Origin: Sphingobium aromaticiconvertens
GTDB lineage: Bacteria > Pseudomonadota > Alphaproteobacteria > Sphingomonadales > Sphingomonadaceae
Length of the DNA: 64,000 nt
Assembly: GCF_037154075.1 (NCBI RefSeq)
Contig: NZ_JBANRJ010000001.1
Location: forward strand, 1,228,501-1,292,500
Reading direction: 5' to 3'
Numbering within the stretch: position 1 is the first letter of the stretch; each line of letters begins with the position of its first letter. Both the position numbers and the translations under genes were made by a program. Under the pieces are notes generated by a model. It ran no database searches, was not told where the DNA came from, and saw only the letters and a program-made list of their open reading frames with translations. Positions 18,230 to 27,996 of this stretch are shown here, in pieces.

Positions 18230-20809
18230 TTAGCTCACACCCAGCACCAGCGCCCCGTCGCCATCCTCGACCTTCACCGTTGAACCATCGGGCACCTCTC
18301 CTCGCAGGATCAGGTCGGCCAGCGGGTCCTGCAAATAGCGTTGCACCGCGCGCTTCAACGGTCGTGCGCCATAGATCGGGTCATAGCCGACCCGCCCCAG
18401 CCAGGCCCGCGCGCCGTCCGTCAGGTCGAGTGTCACCTTGCGGTCCTTGAGCAGTTTTTGCACCCGGCCCACCTGAATATCCACGATCGGTCCCATATGT
18501 TCGGCAGCGAGGCGGTGGAACAGGATGATCTCGTCCAGGCGATTGAGGAATTCCGGACGGAAATGCGCCCGGACCATATCCATCACTTGCGGCTCCACAT
18601 CCTCGACAGTCTGCCCGTCAGCCATGCCGGACAGATACTGGCTGCCCAGATTGGACGTCAGCACGATGATCGTGTTGGTGAAATCGACCGTGCGACCCTG
18701 CCCATCGGTCAGGCGGCCGTCGTCCAGCACCTGTAGCAGCACGTTGAACACATCGCTGTGCGCCTTTTCGACCTCATCGAACAGGATCACCTGATAGGGG
18801 CGGCGGCGGACGGCCTCGGTCAGCACGCCGCCTTCCTCATAACCGACATAGCCCGGAGGCGCGCCGATCAGCCGGGCGACCGAATGCTTCTCCATGAACT
18901 CGCTCATGTCGATCCGCACCATCGCGCTCTCATCGTCGAACAGAAAGCCCGCAAGCGCCTTGGTCAACTCGGTCTTGCCGACGCCGGTGGGGCCAAGAAA
19001 CAGGAAGCTGCCCAGCGGCCGGTTCGGGTCCTGCAGTCCCGCCCGGCTGCGGCGCACGGCTTTGGACACGGCCCGGACCGCGTCGGTCTGGCCGATGACG
19101 CGCTTGCCCAGTTCCGCCTCCATGTTGAGCAGCTTTTCGCGCTCGCCCTCCAGCATCTTGTCGACGGGAATGCCGGTCCAGCGGCTGACGATGGCGGCGA
19201 TATCCTCGCTCGTCACTTCTTCGCGCAGCATCGCGCCGGCGGTCGCGGTTTCGACCTCGGCCAGTTGCTTTTCCAGTTGCGGGATGGTGCCATAGGATAG
19301 TTCGCCCGCGCGGCCCAGGTCGCCCGCGCGCTGCGCTTGCTCAAGCTCCAGCCGGGCAGCGTCCAGCCGCTCCTTGATCTTCGCCTCGCCCGCGATCTTG
19401 TCCTTTTCCGCCTGCCAGCGGCCGGTCAGTTCAGCCGATTGCTGCTCGAAATTGGCAAGGTCGGCTTCCAGCGTGGCCAATCGATCGGCCGACGCCTTGT
19501 CGGTTTCCTTCTTCAGTGCCTCACGCTCGATCTTGAGCTGGATGATCCGCCGGTCGAGCGTTTCGATCTCTTCGGGCTTGCTCTCCACCTCCATGCGGAG
19601 GCGAGATGCAGCCTCGTCCATCAGGTCGATCGCCTTGTCCGGCAGGAAGCGGTCGGTGATGTAGCGGTGGGACAGCGTCGCGGAGGACACGATCGCGGTA
19701 TCGGTGATCCGCACGCCATGGTGCAACTCATATTTTTCCTTGAGGCCGCGCAGGATGGAGATGGTATCCTCGACCGTCGGTTCGCCCACGAAGACGGGCT
19801 GGAACCGCCGCTGGAGTGCCGGGTCTTTCTCCACATATTTGCGATATTCGTCCAGCGTCGTCGCGCCGATGCAATGGAGTTCACCACGCGCCAAAGCGGG
19901 CTTCAGCAGATTGCCCGCATCCATCGCGCCTTCTGATTTGCCCGCGCCGATCAGCGTGTGCATCTCGTCGATGAACAGGACGATCTGGCCCTCGGCGCCC
20001 TTCACCTCGTCCAGTACGCCTTTCAGTCGTTCTTCAAATTCACCGCGATATTTGGCGCCCGCGATCAGGCTGCCCATGTCGAGCGCCATCAGCGTGCGGT
20101 CCTTGAGCGTATCGGGCACGTCGCCATTCGCGATCCGCAGCGCCAGTCCTTCGGCGATGGCGGTCTTGCCGACGCCGGGTTCACCGATCAGCACGGGATT
20201 ATTCTTGGTCCGGCGCGCCAGAATCTGAATCGTGCGGCGTATTTCCTCATCGCGGCCGATGACCGGATCGAGTTTGCCCGCCTTGGCCGCTTCGGTGAGG
20301 TCGCGAGCGAATTTCTTGAGCGCGTCATAGCGGTCTTCCGCCCCGGCCGTGTCGGCGGTGCGCCCGCCGCGCAAGGCGGTGATGGCGGCATTCAGCCCCT
20401 CCGGTTTTACGCCCGCGCGCTCCAGCGCCTTGCCCGCTGCCGTGGTGGGGGAAAGGGCGAGCGCCAGCAACAGCCGCTCGACGGTGACGAAACTGTCGCC
20501 CACCTTCTGCGCTACCTGCTCGGCAGTATCGAGGACGCGCACTATGTCATTGTCCAGCCCCGGCGTTTGCTGCGCGCCGCTGCCGGAGACAGACGGAATC
20601 TTCGCCAGCGTCGCATCCACCTCACGCAGCGCGATGGTCGCATCGCCGCCTGCCGCCTTGATGAGACCCGACGCCATGCCCTGCTCGTCTTCCAGCAATG
20701 CTTTCAGCAGATGCTCCGGACTGATCCGCTGATGGCTCATCCGTATGGCAACGGTTTGCGCCGACTGGAGAAAGCCCTTGGCGCGGTCGGTGAATTTCTC
20801 GAGGTTCAT
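18230..20809 (-). CDS. clpB: ATP-dependent disaggregase ClpB
   Basis: Hsp100 chaperone that rescues aggregated proteins with DnaK. 859 aa, starting [18 protein letters not shown] with GAGGAT five bases upstream. It has an N-domain, AAA1 with Walker A GEPGVGKT and Walker [10 protein letters not shown], a coiled-coil middle domain (about 400-530, Glu/Lys/Leu-rich), and AAA2 with GPTGVGKT and [11 protein letters not shown]. Length and order are normal. The leader holds two hairpins and a sigma-32-like promoter candidate. Confidence 0.97.
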   Translation of the reverse strand: MNLEKFTDRAKGFLQSAQTVAIRMSHQRISPEHLLKALLEDEQGMASGLIKAAGGDATIALREVDATLAKIPSVSGSGAQQTPGLDNDIVRVLDTAEQVAQKVGDSFVTVERLLLALALSPTTAAGKALERAGVKPEGLNAAITALRGGRTADTAGAEDRYDALKKFARDLTEAAKAGKLDPVIGRDEEIRRTIQILARRTKNNPVLIGEPGVGKTAIAEGLALRIANGDVPDTLKDRTLMALDMGSLIAGAKYRGEFEERLKGVLDEVKGAEGQIVLFIDEMHTLIGAGKSEGAMDAGNLLKPALARGELHCIGATTLDEYRKYVEKDPALQRRFQPVFVGEPTVEDTISILRGLKEKYELHHGVRITDTAIVSSATLSHRYITDRFLPDKAIDLMDEAASRLRMEVESKPEEIETLDRRIIQLKIEREALKKETDKASADRLATLEADLANFEQQSAELTGRWQAEKDKIAGEAKIKERLDAARLELEQAQRAGDLGRAGELSYGTIPQLEKQLAEVETATAGAMLREEVTSEDIAAIVSRWTGIPVDKMLEGEREKLLNMEAELGKRVIGQTDAVRAVSKAVRRSRAGLQDPNRPLGSFLFLGPTGVGKTELTKALAGFLFDDESAMVRIDMSEFMEKHSVARLIGAPPGYVGYEEGGVLTEAVRRRPYQVILFDEVEKAHSDVFNVLLQVLDDGRLTDGQGRTVDFTNTIIVLTSNLGSQYLSGMADGQTVEDVEPQVMDMVRAHFRPEFLNRLDEIILFHRLAAEHMGPIVDIQVGRVQKLLKDRKVTLDLTDGARAWLGRVGYDPIYGARPLKRAVQRYLQDPLADLILRGEVPDGSTVKVEDGDGALVLGVS

Positions 20810-20832
20810 ACTATCCTCATGGGGTTTGACAG

Positions 20833-20866
20833 ACCAGCAATGTGGTGTTGCTAAAAAGCAACACAA
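20833..20866 (-). promoter_or_regulatory. Possible heat-shock promoter of clpB with palindrome in the spacer
   Basis: On the minus strand CTTGTGT (20866-20860) and CCACATTG are separated by 15 bases, resembling the sigma-32 pattern CTTGAAA-N13-15-CCCCATNT. The spacer is largely the perfect palindrome GTGTTGCT-tttt-AGCAACAC (20845-20864). It lies where a clpB promoter is expected, but the match is partial. Confidence 0.35.
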
Positions 20867-20872
20867 GAGGGC

Positions 20873-20890
20873 GACGCATTTTTATGCGTC
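20873..20890 (-). repeat. Hairpin between M28 peptidase and clpB
   Basis: Perfect 7-bp stem GACGCAT/ATGCGTC with a four-base loop, 12 bases after the M28 peptidase stop. There is no clear T tract, so termination is only possible; it could instead be part of the clpB control region. Confidence 0.45.
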
Positions 20891-20902
20891 ACGCTTGAAG
20901 GA

Positions 20903-22549
20903 TCAAGGCTGGGGCGCCTTGGACGCATTAGGTGCGAAGGAGTCTCCGAAAAAGTCTTTCGCGTACCAGAGGGGGGCGGTGGGGGCATCGGCGATTTCCC
21001 GCGCGATCAGATAATTGACCTGCGCGAATTTCGCGGCGGCCTTCCAGTGGAAAGGCAGGTCGATCTGATCCGAGGGCTGATGATAGTCCGTCTTTAGAAA
21101 CTGCTCGAACGCGGCTTTCCCCGGTCCGGCAAAGCCCGTCATCAGGAATACGGAGGGCACGCCTTCCTGCACGAAGCGATAATGGTCGGAGCGGGTGAAC
21201 AGTCCTTCGGCGGGCAGCGGGTCGGGCGACAGGGCGATCCCGGCGGACTTGGCGGCGCGTTCGACGATGGGGCCAAGTGTCGAATGTTCCGCGCCAAAAG
21301 CGACGAGATCCTGAAAGTCGTAGGTCAGGATCGGCATGTCGAGATTGACGACGCCCACCACCTTGCCACCAGCGGGGACGATCGGATGCCGCGCCAGATA
21401 TTGCGCGCCCAGCAACCCTTTCTCTTCCGCCGTCACCGCAGCGAACAGGATCGAGCGTTTTGGCGCGGTCCCATTGTCCGCAAAGGCCTTGGCCACCGCC
21501 AGCATGGTCGCGATGCCCGACGCGTTGTCCATCGCGCCATTGTAGATCTTGTCCGCACCCTTTGCGTCCGGCTTGACGCCGATATGGTCGAGATGAGCCA
21601 TCAGCAGCACATATTCATTGGCCAGCGCCGGGTCGGAACCGGGCAGGATGGCAACGACATTCTGGCTCTTTTGCGTAGTCACCGTGCTGGTGCGGGCAAT
21701 CTTCACCAGCGGCTTGAGCGCAAAGCCCTTGATCCGTGCCCCCTTCTTTGCGGCGGCGGCACGGAGGGCGGCGACGCTCTTGCCCGATCCTGCGAACAGC
21801 GCATCGGCGGCGGCGCCGTTGACCATCGCCGATCCCCTTATGCCGGGCGCGCGGACGTAGGGCTGGCCGTCCGTATCGATCCAGGTGACACTGGGCGAGT
21901 CCGACATCTCCTTCGTCCGGTCCCAGGAGCGACGTTGCAACTGGGCAATCGTGGGTAGGGTGATGAGGCCGATCGCGCCATGCCTTTCTGCCACGATGGA
22001 TTTTTCGGCGGCCAGATGTGCGCCGATCTCACTGGGCATTCCAACCGGCGATCCACTCAGCGCGACGACATATTTGCCCTTCACGTCCAGTCCGGCATAA
22101 TCGTCAACGCCTTCCCTGGCGGACTCCAGGCCAAAGCCGACGAACACCGCCTGCGCCTCCAGCGCCTGATTGGGTTCGCGTCCGAACGGACCGATGATAG
22201 TGTCGCCGCCATTGGGAAAGGTCGCGCCACCGATCGTCAGGACCGGGGTCTTGCTCTTGTCGAGCGTGGAGAAGGACAGGGTCACAGGCTGAAACCAGCT
22301 ATCCTGCACCGCCTGTTTGAGGCTCAGCGCTTCAAAGCGTGCCGCCACGAAGCGCGACGCGATGTCATACCCCCGGCTGCCCGCATCGCGGCCCTCCAGC
22401 AGATCGTCGGCCAGGAAGGTGATGTCAGCCTTCACCGCTTCGGGAGAAAAGGTCGGCGTGGTGCTTGGCTGTGAAGTTTTTGGCTGGGAGTGGGCGGTGC
22501 TGACGAACGCCAGCGTAGCCAGCGCTGCGCCGAGGAAACGGACGGACAT
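20903..22549 (-). CDS. M28-family zinc aminopeptidase with PA domain, secreted
   Basis: 548 aa. A signal peptide (cleavage near STAHSQ) is followed by a Pro/Thr/Ser stretch and a PA-type insertion (about 100-260), then the M28 catalytic domain. Zinc ligands and the catalytic acid are visible in order: MAHLDHIG (H and D), NGAMDNASG (D), VTAEEKGLLG (catalytic E then E), NLDMPI (D) and DYHQPSD (H). Such periplasmic enzymes trim N-terminal residues from peptides. The gene is followed by clpB on the same strand, but the hairpins between them suggest separate transcription. Confidence 0.92.
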   Translation of the reverse strand: MSVRFLGAALATLAFVSTAHSQPKTSQPSTTPTFSPEAVKADITFLADDLLEGRDAGSRGYDIASRFVAARFEALSLKQAVQDSWFQPVTLSFSTLDKSKTPVLTIGGATFPNGGDTIIGPFGREPNQALEAQAVFVGFGLESAREGVDDYAGLDVKGKYVVALSGSPVGMPSEIGAHLAAEKSIVAERHGAIGLITLPTIAQLQRRSWDRTKEMSDSPSVTWIDTDGQPYVRAPGIRGSAMVNGAAADALFAGSGKSVAALRAAAAKKGARIKGFALKPLVKIARTSTVTTQKSQNVVAILPGSDPALANEYVLLMAHLDHIGVKPDAKGADKIYNGAMDNASGIATMLAVAKAFADNGTAPKRSILFAAVTAEEKGLLGAQYLARHPIVPAGGKVVGVVNLDMPILTYDFQDLVAFGAEHSTLGPIVERAAKSAGIALSPDPLPAEGLFTRSDHYRFVQEGVPSVFLMTGFAGPGKAAFEQFLKTDYHQPSDQIDLPFHWKAAAKFAQVNYLIAREIADAPTAPLWYAKDFFGDSFAPNASKAPQP

Positions 22550-22733
22550 GATCGGATAACTCCCTGCGATATCAGCCGCTCGGAAGGCAGCTTGTGATGC
22601 GCAAATCCTATCGCCGCATGATGGGCTGTCCAGTCCAAAGCGTATTGCGCCGCTAAAACGCCCCGCTATGCTGCGCCCTCTCGAACGGTATCCCCATGCC
22701 GTCTCTGTGACAGGCCCAGCTCAAGAGGTTTTC

Positions 22734-25583
22734 ATGCGTTCTTCTCCTTCCGCGCACCGGCTGCTGTTGTCGCTCGCCGCCTCTTCGCTGGCGCTGGCCG
22801 CGCCCGTTGCTCACGCCGCGACCAAACCCGCGCCGATCTCTAGCCTCGTGTCCGCCGTCGATATTCCCTATCAGGAGTTCACGCTGAAAAACGGGCTGCG
22901 GGTTATCGTTCACACCGACCGCAAGGCGCCGGTGGTGGCGGTGTCGATCTGGTATCATGTGGGGTCGCGTTTCGAGCCTGCGGGCAAGACCGGCTTTGCC
23001 CATCTGTTCGAGCATCTGATGTTCTACGGTTCGGAAAATGCCGATGGTCCTTTCTTCGGGCGGCTGGAGGATATTGGCGCGACGGACTGGAACGGGACGA
23101 CCTGGTTTGACCGCACCAATTATTTTGAGACGGTGCCGACCGGCGCGCTCGACCGGGCGCTGTTCCTGGAATCCGACCGCATGGGCCATCTGCTGGGCGC
23201 GGTGACGCAGACCAAGCTGGATGCCCAGCGCGGCGTCGTCCAGAATGAAAAGCGTATGGGCGAAAATGAGCCTTATGGTCTGGTCGAATATGCCCAGCTC
23301 GATGCGCTGATGCCGCAGGGGCATCCCTATCGCCACTCGACCATCGGTTCGATGGCCGACCTCAACGCCGCCAGCCTTGCTGACGTGCAGATGTGGTTCA
23401 AGACCCATTATGGCCCCAACAATGCCGTGCTGGTGCTGGCGGGCGACATCGATGTGCCGACAGCCAAGGCGAAGGTGGAGCGCTGGTTTGGGGCAATCCC
23501 GGCCGGTCCAGCCCCGGTCGATGTCGATGCCAGCGTCCCCAGCCTCGACAAGGATGTGGTCAAGGTGATGAAGGACAATGTCGCCACCGTCCGCCTCTAT
23601 CGCAACTGGGTGGTGCCCGGCGTCAACGGCGCGGACCTGCCTGCGCTGGACCTGGCCATGTCGATCTTTGGCGGCCTGTCCTCCTCCCGTCTCGACACCG
23701 CGCTGGTGCGCAATGAGAAGGTGGCGGTGGGCGTCAAGGCCAGCATTCAGCCGTTCGAGAAACTGAGCCTCGCAGAGATCACCGTGGATGTGAAGCCCGG
23801 TGTCGATCCGGCGAGTGTCAGCCAGAGGCTCGACCAGTTGCTCGCCGATTATCTGGCCAAGGGGCCGACCGCCGACGAGGTGAAACGCGCGGCGACGCGG
23901 CAGGTGTCGGGCACGATTTCCGGGCTGGAGCAGGTGGGCGGCTTTTCCGGCAAGGCGGTGACGCTGGCCGAGGGCGCGGTCTATTCCAATGATCCGGGCA
24001 AATATAAGAAGGATCTGGCCACTTACGCCGCCGCCACGCCAAAGGCAGTGGGTGAGGCCGCGCGCAAATGGCTGGGCCGTCCCGTCTTCCGCCTGACGGT
24101 GGAACCGGGCGAGCGGTCGGCGGCGGATAATGCGCTGGCCGGGAACGCGACCCATCGCCCCGCCTTCTTCCGTGATCCCGCCGGGCCTGCGCCAGTTGCG
24201 GCAACCCCGCCCGCCCCAACGAAAATTGCGGAGCCGCCGATCGAGCCGGTGGCCGACTTGCAATTTCCCAAGGTCGAACATGCGACGTTGAAGAATGGCA
24301 TCCCGGTTCTCTTCGCGCATCGCGATGCGGTGCCGACCGTTCGTGTTTCCGTGTCCTTCGACGCGGGCAATGCGGCGGATGACAAGGCGAAGCTGGGTAC
24401 CGGCGCAATGATGACCGCGCTGCTGGACGAAGGGACCAAGACTCGCAACTCGCTCCAGATCGCCGAGGCGCAGGAGCGGCTGGGCGCGTCGATCGCGGCG
24501 GGCAGCAGCATGGACCGCACCACGGTGGGGCTGTTCGCGTTGAAACCCAATCTGGGCGCGTCGCTCGACCTGCTGGCCGACATCGTCCAGAACCCCGCCT
24601 TCGCGCCGACGGAGGTCGAACGGCTGCGCGGGCAGTTGCTTAGCCGCATCGCGTCGGAAAAGACCCAGCCGATGGCGACGGCGCAGCGTCTCCTGCCGCC
24701 GCTGCTCTATGGGCAGGCGCATCCCTATGGTGTGCCCTTCACCGGCTCCGGCGATGAAAAGGGCGTGAAGGCCGTTACCCGCGACGACCTTGTGGCGTTC
24801 CATGGTGCATGGGTCCGGCCCGACAATGCCACCATCTTCGCGGCGGGCGACACGACGTTGGCGCAGTTGCTGCCCGCGCTGGAAAAGCGCTTTGGTACGT
24901 GGCGTGCTCCCGCGACAGCCAAGGGCCAGAAGCTGTTCCGCATGGATCGCATGGCGCGGCCTGCGCGCATCGTGCTGGTGGACAAGCCGCAAAGTCCGCA
25001 GTCGATGATCCTGGCGGGCCTGTTGACCAGCAAGAGCGGCACGGACAATCCCGTCGACCTGATTACGGCCAACGAGGTGCTGGGCGGCAGTTCCACCTCG
25101 CGCCTCACCATGGACCTGCGGGAGACGAAGGGCTGGGCCTATTCGGCGGGGACCGCTCTGCCAGGGGTCAAGGAAACGGTGCCGCTGTTCGTCTATGCTC
25201 CGGTCCAGACCGACAAGACGGGTGAATCGATCATCGCCGCGCGCAAGGACATCAAGGAGTTTCTGACGACCAAGGGCGTGACCGCCGCCGAGCGGAACCA
25301 GACGATCAACAGCCAGATCCTCTCGCTGCCAGGCAGCTTTGAAACCTCATCCGATCTTCTGGCCGCGATGATGCGGAACACCATGCTTGGGCGACCCGAT
25401 GATTATTATGCAAAATTGCCGGACATCTATCGGGCGATGACCCCGGCACAGCTTGACGCTGCGGCACGCGGGGCAATTAACCCCGACCGGCTGATCTGGG
25501 TGGTCATCGGCGACGCCAAACTGGTGAAACCCCAGCTTGACGCGATCGGCTTGCCGGTTGAGATGGGCTCCCTGGGCGAATGA
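22734..25583 (+). CDS. M16-family metallopeptidase, exported
   Basis: 949 aa. The ATG chosen has AGAGG upstream and gives a signal peptide ending near AHAATK. The first M16 domain carries the inverted zinc motif HxxEH (HLFEH, H90/E93/H94) and a downstream VVQNEKRMGENEPYG segment with the third ligand. The second M16 domain (about 520-949) lacks HxxEH, as usual for the inactive half of a two-domain pitrilysin-like clamshell. It degrades peptides in the periplasm. A small unknown gene follows 66 bp downstream on the same strand. Confidence 0.92.
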   Translation: MRSSPSAHRLLLSLAASSLALAAPVAHAATKPAPISSLVSAVDIPYQEFTLKNGLRVIVHTDRKAPVVAVSIWYHVGSRFEPAGKTGFAHLFEHLMFYGSENADGPFFGRLEDIGATDWNGTTWFDRTNYFETVPTGALDRALFLESDRMGHLLGAVTQTKLDAQRGVVQNEKRMGENEPYGLVEYAQLDALMPQGHPYRHSTIGSMADLNAASLADVQMWFKTHYGPNNAVLVLAGDIDVPTAKAKVERWFGAIPAGPAPVDVDASVPSLDKDVVKVMKDNVATVRLYRNWVVPGVNGADLPALDLAMSIFGGLSSSRLDTALVRNEKVAVGVKASIQPFEKLSLAEITVDVKPGVDPASVSQRLDQLLADYLAKGPTADEVKRAATRQVSGTISGLEQVGGFSGKAVTLAEGAVYSNDPGKYKKDLATYAAATPKAVGEAARKWLGRPVFRLTVEPGERSAADNALAGNATHRPAFFRDPAGPAPVAATPPAPTKIAEPPIEPVADLQFPKVEHATLKNGIPVLFAHRDAVPTVRVSVSFDAGNAADDKAKLGTGAMMTALLDEGTKTRNSLQIAEAQERLGASIAAGSSMDRTTVGLFALKPNLGASLDLLADIVQNPAFAPTEVERLRGQLLSRIASEKTQPMATAQRLLPPLLYGQAHPYGVPFTGSGDEKGVKAVTRDDLVAFHGAWVRPDNATIFAAGDTTLAQLLPALEKRFGTWRAPATAKGQKLFRMDRMARPARIVLVDKPQSPQSMILAGLLTSKSGTDNPVDLITANEVLGGSSTSRLTMDLRETKGWAYSAGTALPGVKETVPLFVYAPVQTDKTGESIIAARKDIKEFLTTKGVTAAERNQTINSQILSLPGSFETSSDLLAAMMRNTMLGRPDDYYAKLPDIYRAMTPAQLDAAARGAINPDRLIWVVIGDAKLVKPQLDAIGLPVEMGSLGE

Positions 25584-25649
25584 TGGCCCGCCAGATGGCG
25601 GGTATCCGGCTGGGAATGGATTTGCCGGAAATGGATTTGAAGGAGACGA

Positions 25650-25955
25650 ATGATGGCAGCAGTTGACGGCGTCTATGATTGCACGACGAAGACGCCGATG
25701 GGCGACCAGGCAGGCGTGTTCACCGTTGTAAGCAATGGCGGCAGCTTCCACGGCAATATCGCGGGCGCCCTTGGCTCGATGGACGTCAAGGACGGCAAGG
25801 TCGACGGCAACAGCCTGACCTGGAAGATGGACATGACCATGCCGATGCCGATGACGCTGGAATGCGAGGCGGTGGTCGAGGGCGACGCGTTGACGGGCAC
25901 GATCCAGTTGGGCGCGTTTGGCGCGTCCGCGATCACGGGCAAACGTCGCGCCTGA
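25650..25955 (+). CDS. Small conserved protein of unknown function
   Basis: 101 aa with AAGGAG six bases before the ATG, so clearly translated. There is no signal peptide. The sequence is a run of predicted beta strands with repeated Gly-Ser-Met-Asp turns (GVYDCTTKTPMGDQ, NGGSFHGNIAGALGSMD, TMPMPMTLECEAVVEG), resembling a small lipocalin/avidin-like barrel. I recall similar uncharacterised proteins in sphingomonads. It may share a transcript with the M16 peptidase and ends at a strong terminator. Confidence 0.75.
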   Translation: MMAAVDGVYDCTTKTPMGDQAGVFTVVSNGGSFHGNIAGALGSMDVKDGKVDGNSLTWKMDMTMPMPMTLECEAVVEGDALTGTIQLGAFGASAITGKRRA

Positions 25956-25973
25956 CCGGCAGTTTCAAACAGC

Positions 25974-26012
25974 AAAAAAGCCCGCCAGTCATAGACTGGC
26001 GGGCCTTCTTTC
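25974..26012. terminator. Bidirectional intrinsic terminator
   Basis: 11-bp perfect stem GCCCGCCAGTC/GACTGGCGGGC with loop ATA, A tract on the left and a T-rich tract on the right. It separates the small plus-strand gene from pal on the minus strand. Confidence 0.9.
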
Positions 26013-26051
26013 TTGAGTAGCGACCCTCAAGGCTAGGGCTGTATTTAGCCC

Positions 26052-26561
26052 TTAATATTGCACCGTCACTGTAACCGCACGGCGGTTCTGTGCCCAGGCG
26101 GACTCGTCGGAGCCAAGCGCGGCGGGGCGTTCCTTGCCATAGCTGACGGTCGTGATGCGGCTGGAATCGATACCCAGCGACGCCAGATAATTTTTGGCCG
26201 AATTGGCCCGGCGTTCGCCCAGCGCAATATTATAATCGCGGGTGCCGCGTTCGTCGGCATGGCCCTCAATGGTCACGCGAACCTGCGGATTGGCCTGAAG
26301 CCAGGTTGCCTGGCTCTGCAGGATCGGCTGGTCCTGTGCGTCGACATCATATTTGTCGGTGGCAAAAAGGATGCGATCCGACATGACGGAGGCAACGAAA
26401 TCTTCCTGACTGCCCTTGACCGGGCCGCTGGGTGTGGCCGGGCCGGTCGATCCGCTTTCGGTGCCGCCGGGTGCAGGCGGCAGTTCCTGCGGCGGCTTCT
26501 TCGAACAGGCGGCGAGTGCGATGACCGCAACGGCCATCAACAGGGGGCGGGATAATTTCAT
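26052..26561 (-). CDS. pal: Peptidoglycan-associated lipoprotein Pal
   Basis: Outer-membrane lipoprotein that binds peptidoglycan and TolB, 169 aa. The start has AAGGAG six bases upstream and gives the lipobox LAAC. The OmpA-like C-terminal domain contains VTIEGHADERGTRDYNIALGERRA and ends VTVTVQY. It is the last gene of the Tol-Pal operon, 100 bp after tolB, and is followed by the terminator at 25974-26012. Confidence 0.96.
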   Translation of the reverse strand: MKLSRPLLMAVAVIALAACSKKPPQELPPAPGGTESGSTGPATPSGPVKGSQEDFVASVMSDRILFATDKYDVDAQDQPILQSQATWLQANPQVRVTIEGHADERGTRDYNIALGERRANSAKNYLASLGIDSSRITTVSYGKERPAALGSDESAWAQNRRAVTVTVQY

Positions 26562-26661
26562 GGTTCTCTCCTTAATCATAAATTCTGCGCCCCCGCATAA
26601 TGCGTTCAAGCTTCGCTAAGATCGTTACGCTGTCAAGACGGTTCGACCGGATCTCGCTGGT

Positions 26662-27996
26662 TTAAGGAAGCAATGGACCCCAGGCCGGGTCCGATCCGCT
26701 CAGCGGGGTCGGGATGCGGCGCTCGTTGACCCCCGTCAGGTCGACCTGCCACACTTGGCTCGCGCCATCGCGGCCGGGCGACGTGCGGAAAAATTGCAGC
26801 ACGCGGCCATTGGGCGACCAGGTTGGCTGTTCGTCCTGCCAGCCATTGGTAAGGATGCGCTCATTGCCGCCGCCGGGCGTCATCACCGCGACCTTGAAAT
26901 CACCGGAAATTTTGGTGAAGGCGATGAGGTCACCGCGAGGACTCCATTCGGGCGTCGCATAGCGACCGCCGCCGTGGCTGATCCGCTGCTGGTTCGATCC
27001 GTCGGCATTCATGACATAGAGTTGCTGCCCGCCCGACCGATCGCTTTCAAAGACGATCCGGCTCCCGTCCGGCGAATAGCTGCCGCCGACGTCGATACCC
27101 GGTGTGGTGGTGAGGCGCACGGGTGATCCGCCCTGCGCCGACACACGGTAAATGTCGGTATTGCCCGCCACCGCCATCGAAAACAGGATATTGCGCCCAT
27201 CGGGCGACCAGCGCGGCGCGAAGGTCGGGTTGTTGCTTTCCGTCACCAGCCGTTGTTTTCCGCTGCCGATATTATAGACATAGATCCGCACGCGGTTGTT
27301 GAGGTAGCTCACATAGACGATTGAGCCATAGTCTGGCGAGAAGCGCGGGGTCAGCGCGATCGACTGACCGTTGGTGATGAAGCGGTGGTTGGCGCCATCC
27401 GAATCCATGATCGCAAGGCGCTTGGTCCGGTTCCCTTTCGGCCCGCTCTCAGCGATATAGGCGATGCGGCTGTCGAAGAAGGGGCTTTCGCCCGACAGGC
27501 GGGCATAGATGGCGTCGGCGCATTTATGCGCGGCCCGACGCCAGTCACGCGGCGCGACGACATAGCCCTGCCGCGTCAGTTCCTGCTTGAGCGCTACGTC
27601 ATAGAGGTAACAGCCCACGGTAATGTCTGCCTCGCCGCCGGTGGTGCGGACGAAACCCTGCACCAGTGCCTGATAGGCACCCCATTTGTCATAGGAAGGG
27701 AAGGTGACTTCCGGGGTGGTCACGCCGGGCATTCCGCCGGGACCGGAGGGCGCGAACAGGCCGGAGCCTTTGAGGTCCGACGCGATCACCTCGGCGATTT
27801 TGCGGCCAAGGTCGCTCGCCGAACCGGCGGGGGTCGTCACCTCCTGCTGCGCTGGCATGGCCGGGACGGCGATCTTGAGACTGCTATCGATGTCGCCGGT
27901 GACGTCCACTGACAACTGCGCCAGCGCGGGCGTCGATAGGGCGAGCAGGGCGGCAACGGCCGTTGCCAGCGTTCCAAACATCCTCTTGAACGTCAT
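26662..27996 (-). CDS. tolB: Tol-Pal system periplasmic protein TolB
   Basis: 444 aa periplasmic protein linking TolA and Pal. The signal peptide ends ALAQLSVDV. The N-terminal domain is followed by a six-bladed beta-propeller marked by repeats such as PRFSPDYG, PRWSPDGRNILF, GSYSPDGSRIVF, PEWSPRGDLIAF and PTWSPNGR. The start overlaps the tolA stop (ATGA). Confidence 0.97.
   Translation of the reverse strand: MTFKRMFGTLATAVAALLALSTPALAQLSVDVTGDIDSSLKIAVPAMPAQQEVTTPAGSASDLGRKIAEVIASDLKGSGLFAPSGPGGMPGVTTPEVTFPSYDKWGAYQALVQGFVRTTGGEADITVGCYLYDVALKQELTRQGYVVAPRDWRRAAHKCADAIYARLSGESPFFDSRIAYIAESGPKGNRTKRLAIMDSDGANHRFITNGQSIALTPRFSPDYGSIVYVSYLNNRVRIYVYNIGSGKQRLVTESNNPTFAPRWSPDGRNILFSMAVAGNTDIYRVSAQGGSPVRLTTTPGIDVGGSYSPDGSRIVFESDRSGGQQLYVMNADGSNQQRISHGGGRYATPEWSPRGDLIAFTKISGDFKVAVMTPGGGNERILTNGWQDEQPTWSPNGRVLQFFRTSPGRDGASQVWQVDLTGVNERRIPTPLSGSDPAWGPLLP

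Noticed and set aside
20845..20864. CIRCE/HrcA operator before clpB
   Set aside because: The palindrome does not contain the CIRCE half-site TTAGCACTC and its centre is four bases, not nine.
22653..24992. Open frame of 779 codons on the minus strand opposite the M16 peptidase
   Set aside because: High-GC antisense shadow: low-complexity Arg/His/Gly-rich translation without recognisable domains, no ribosome binding site, while the plus strand encodes an intact M16 peptidase.
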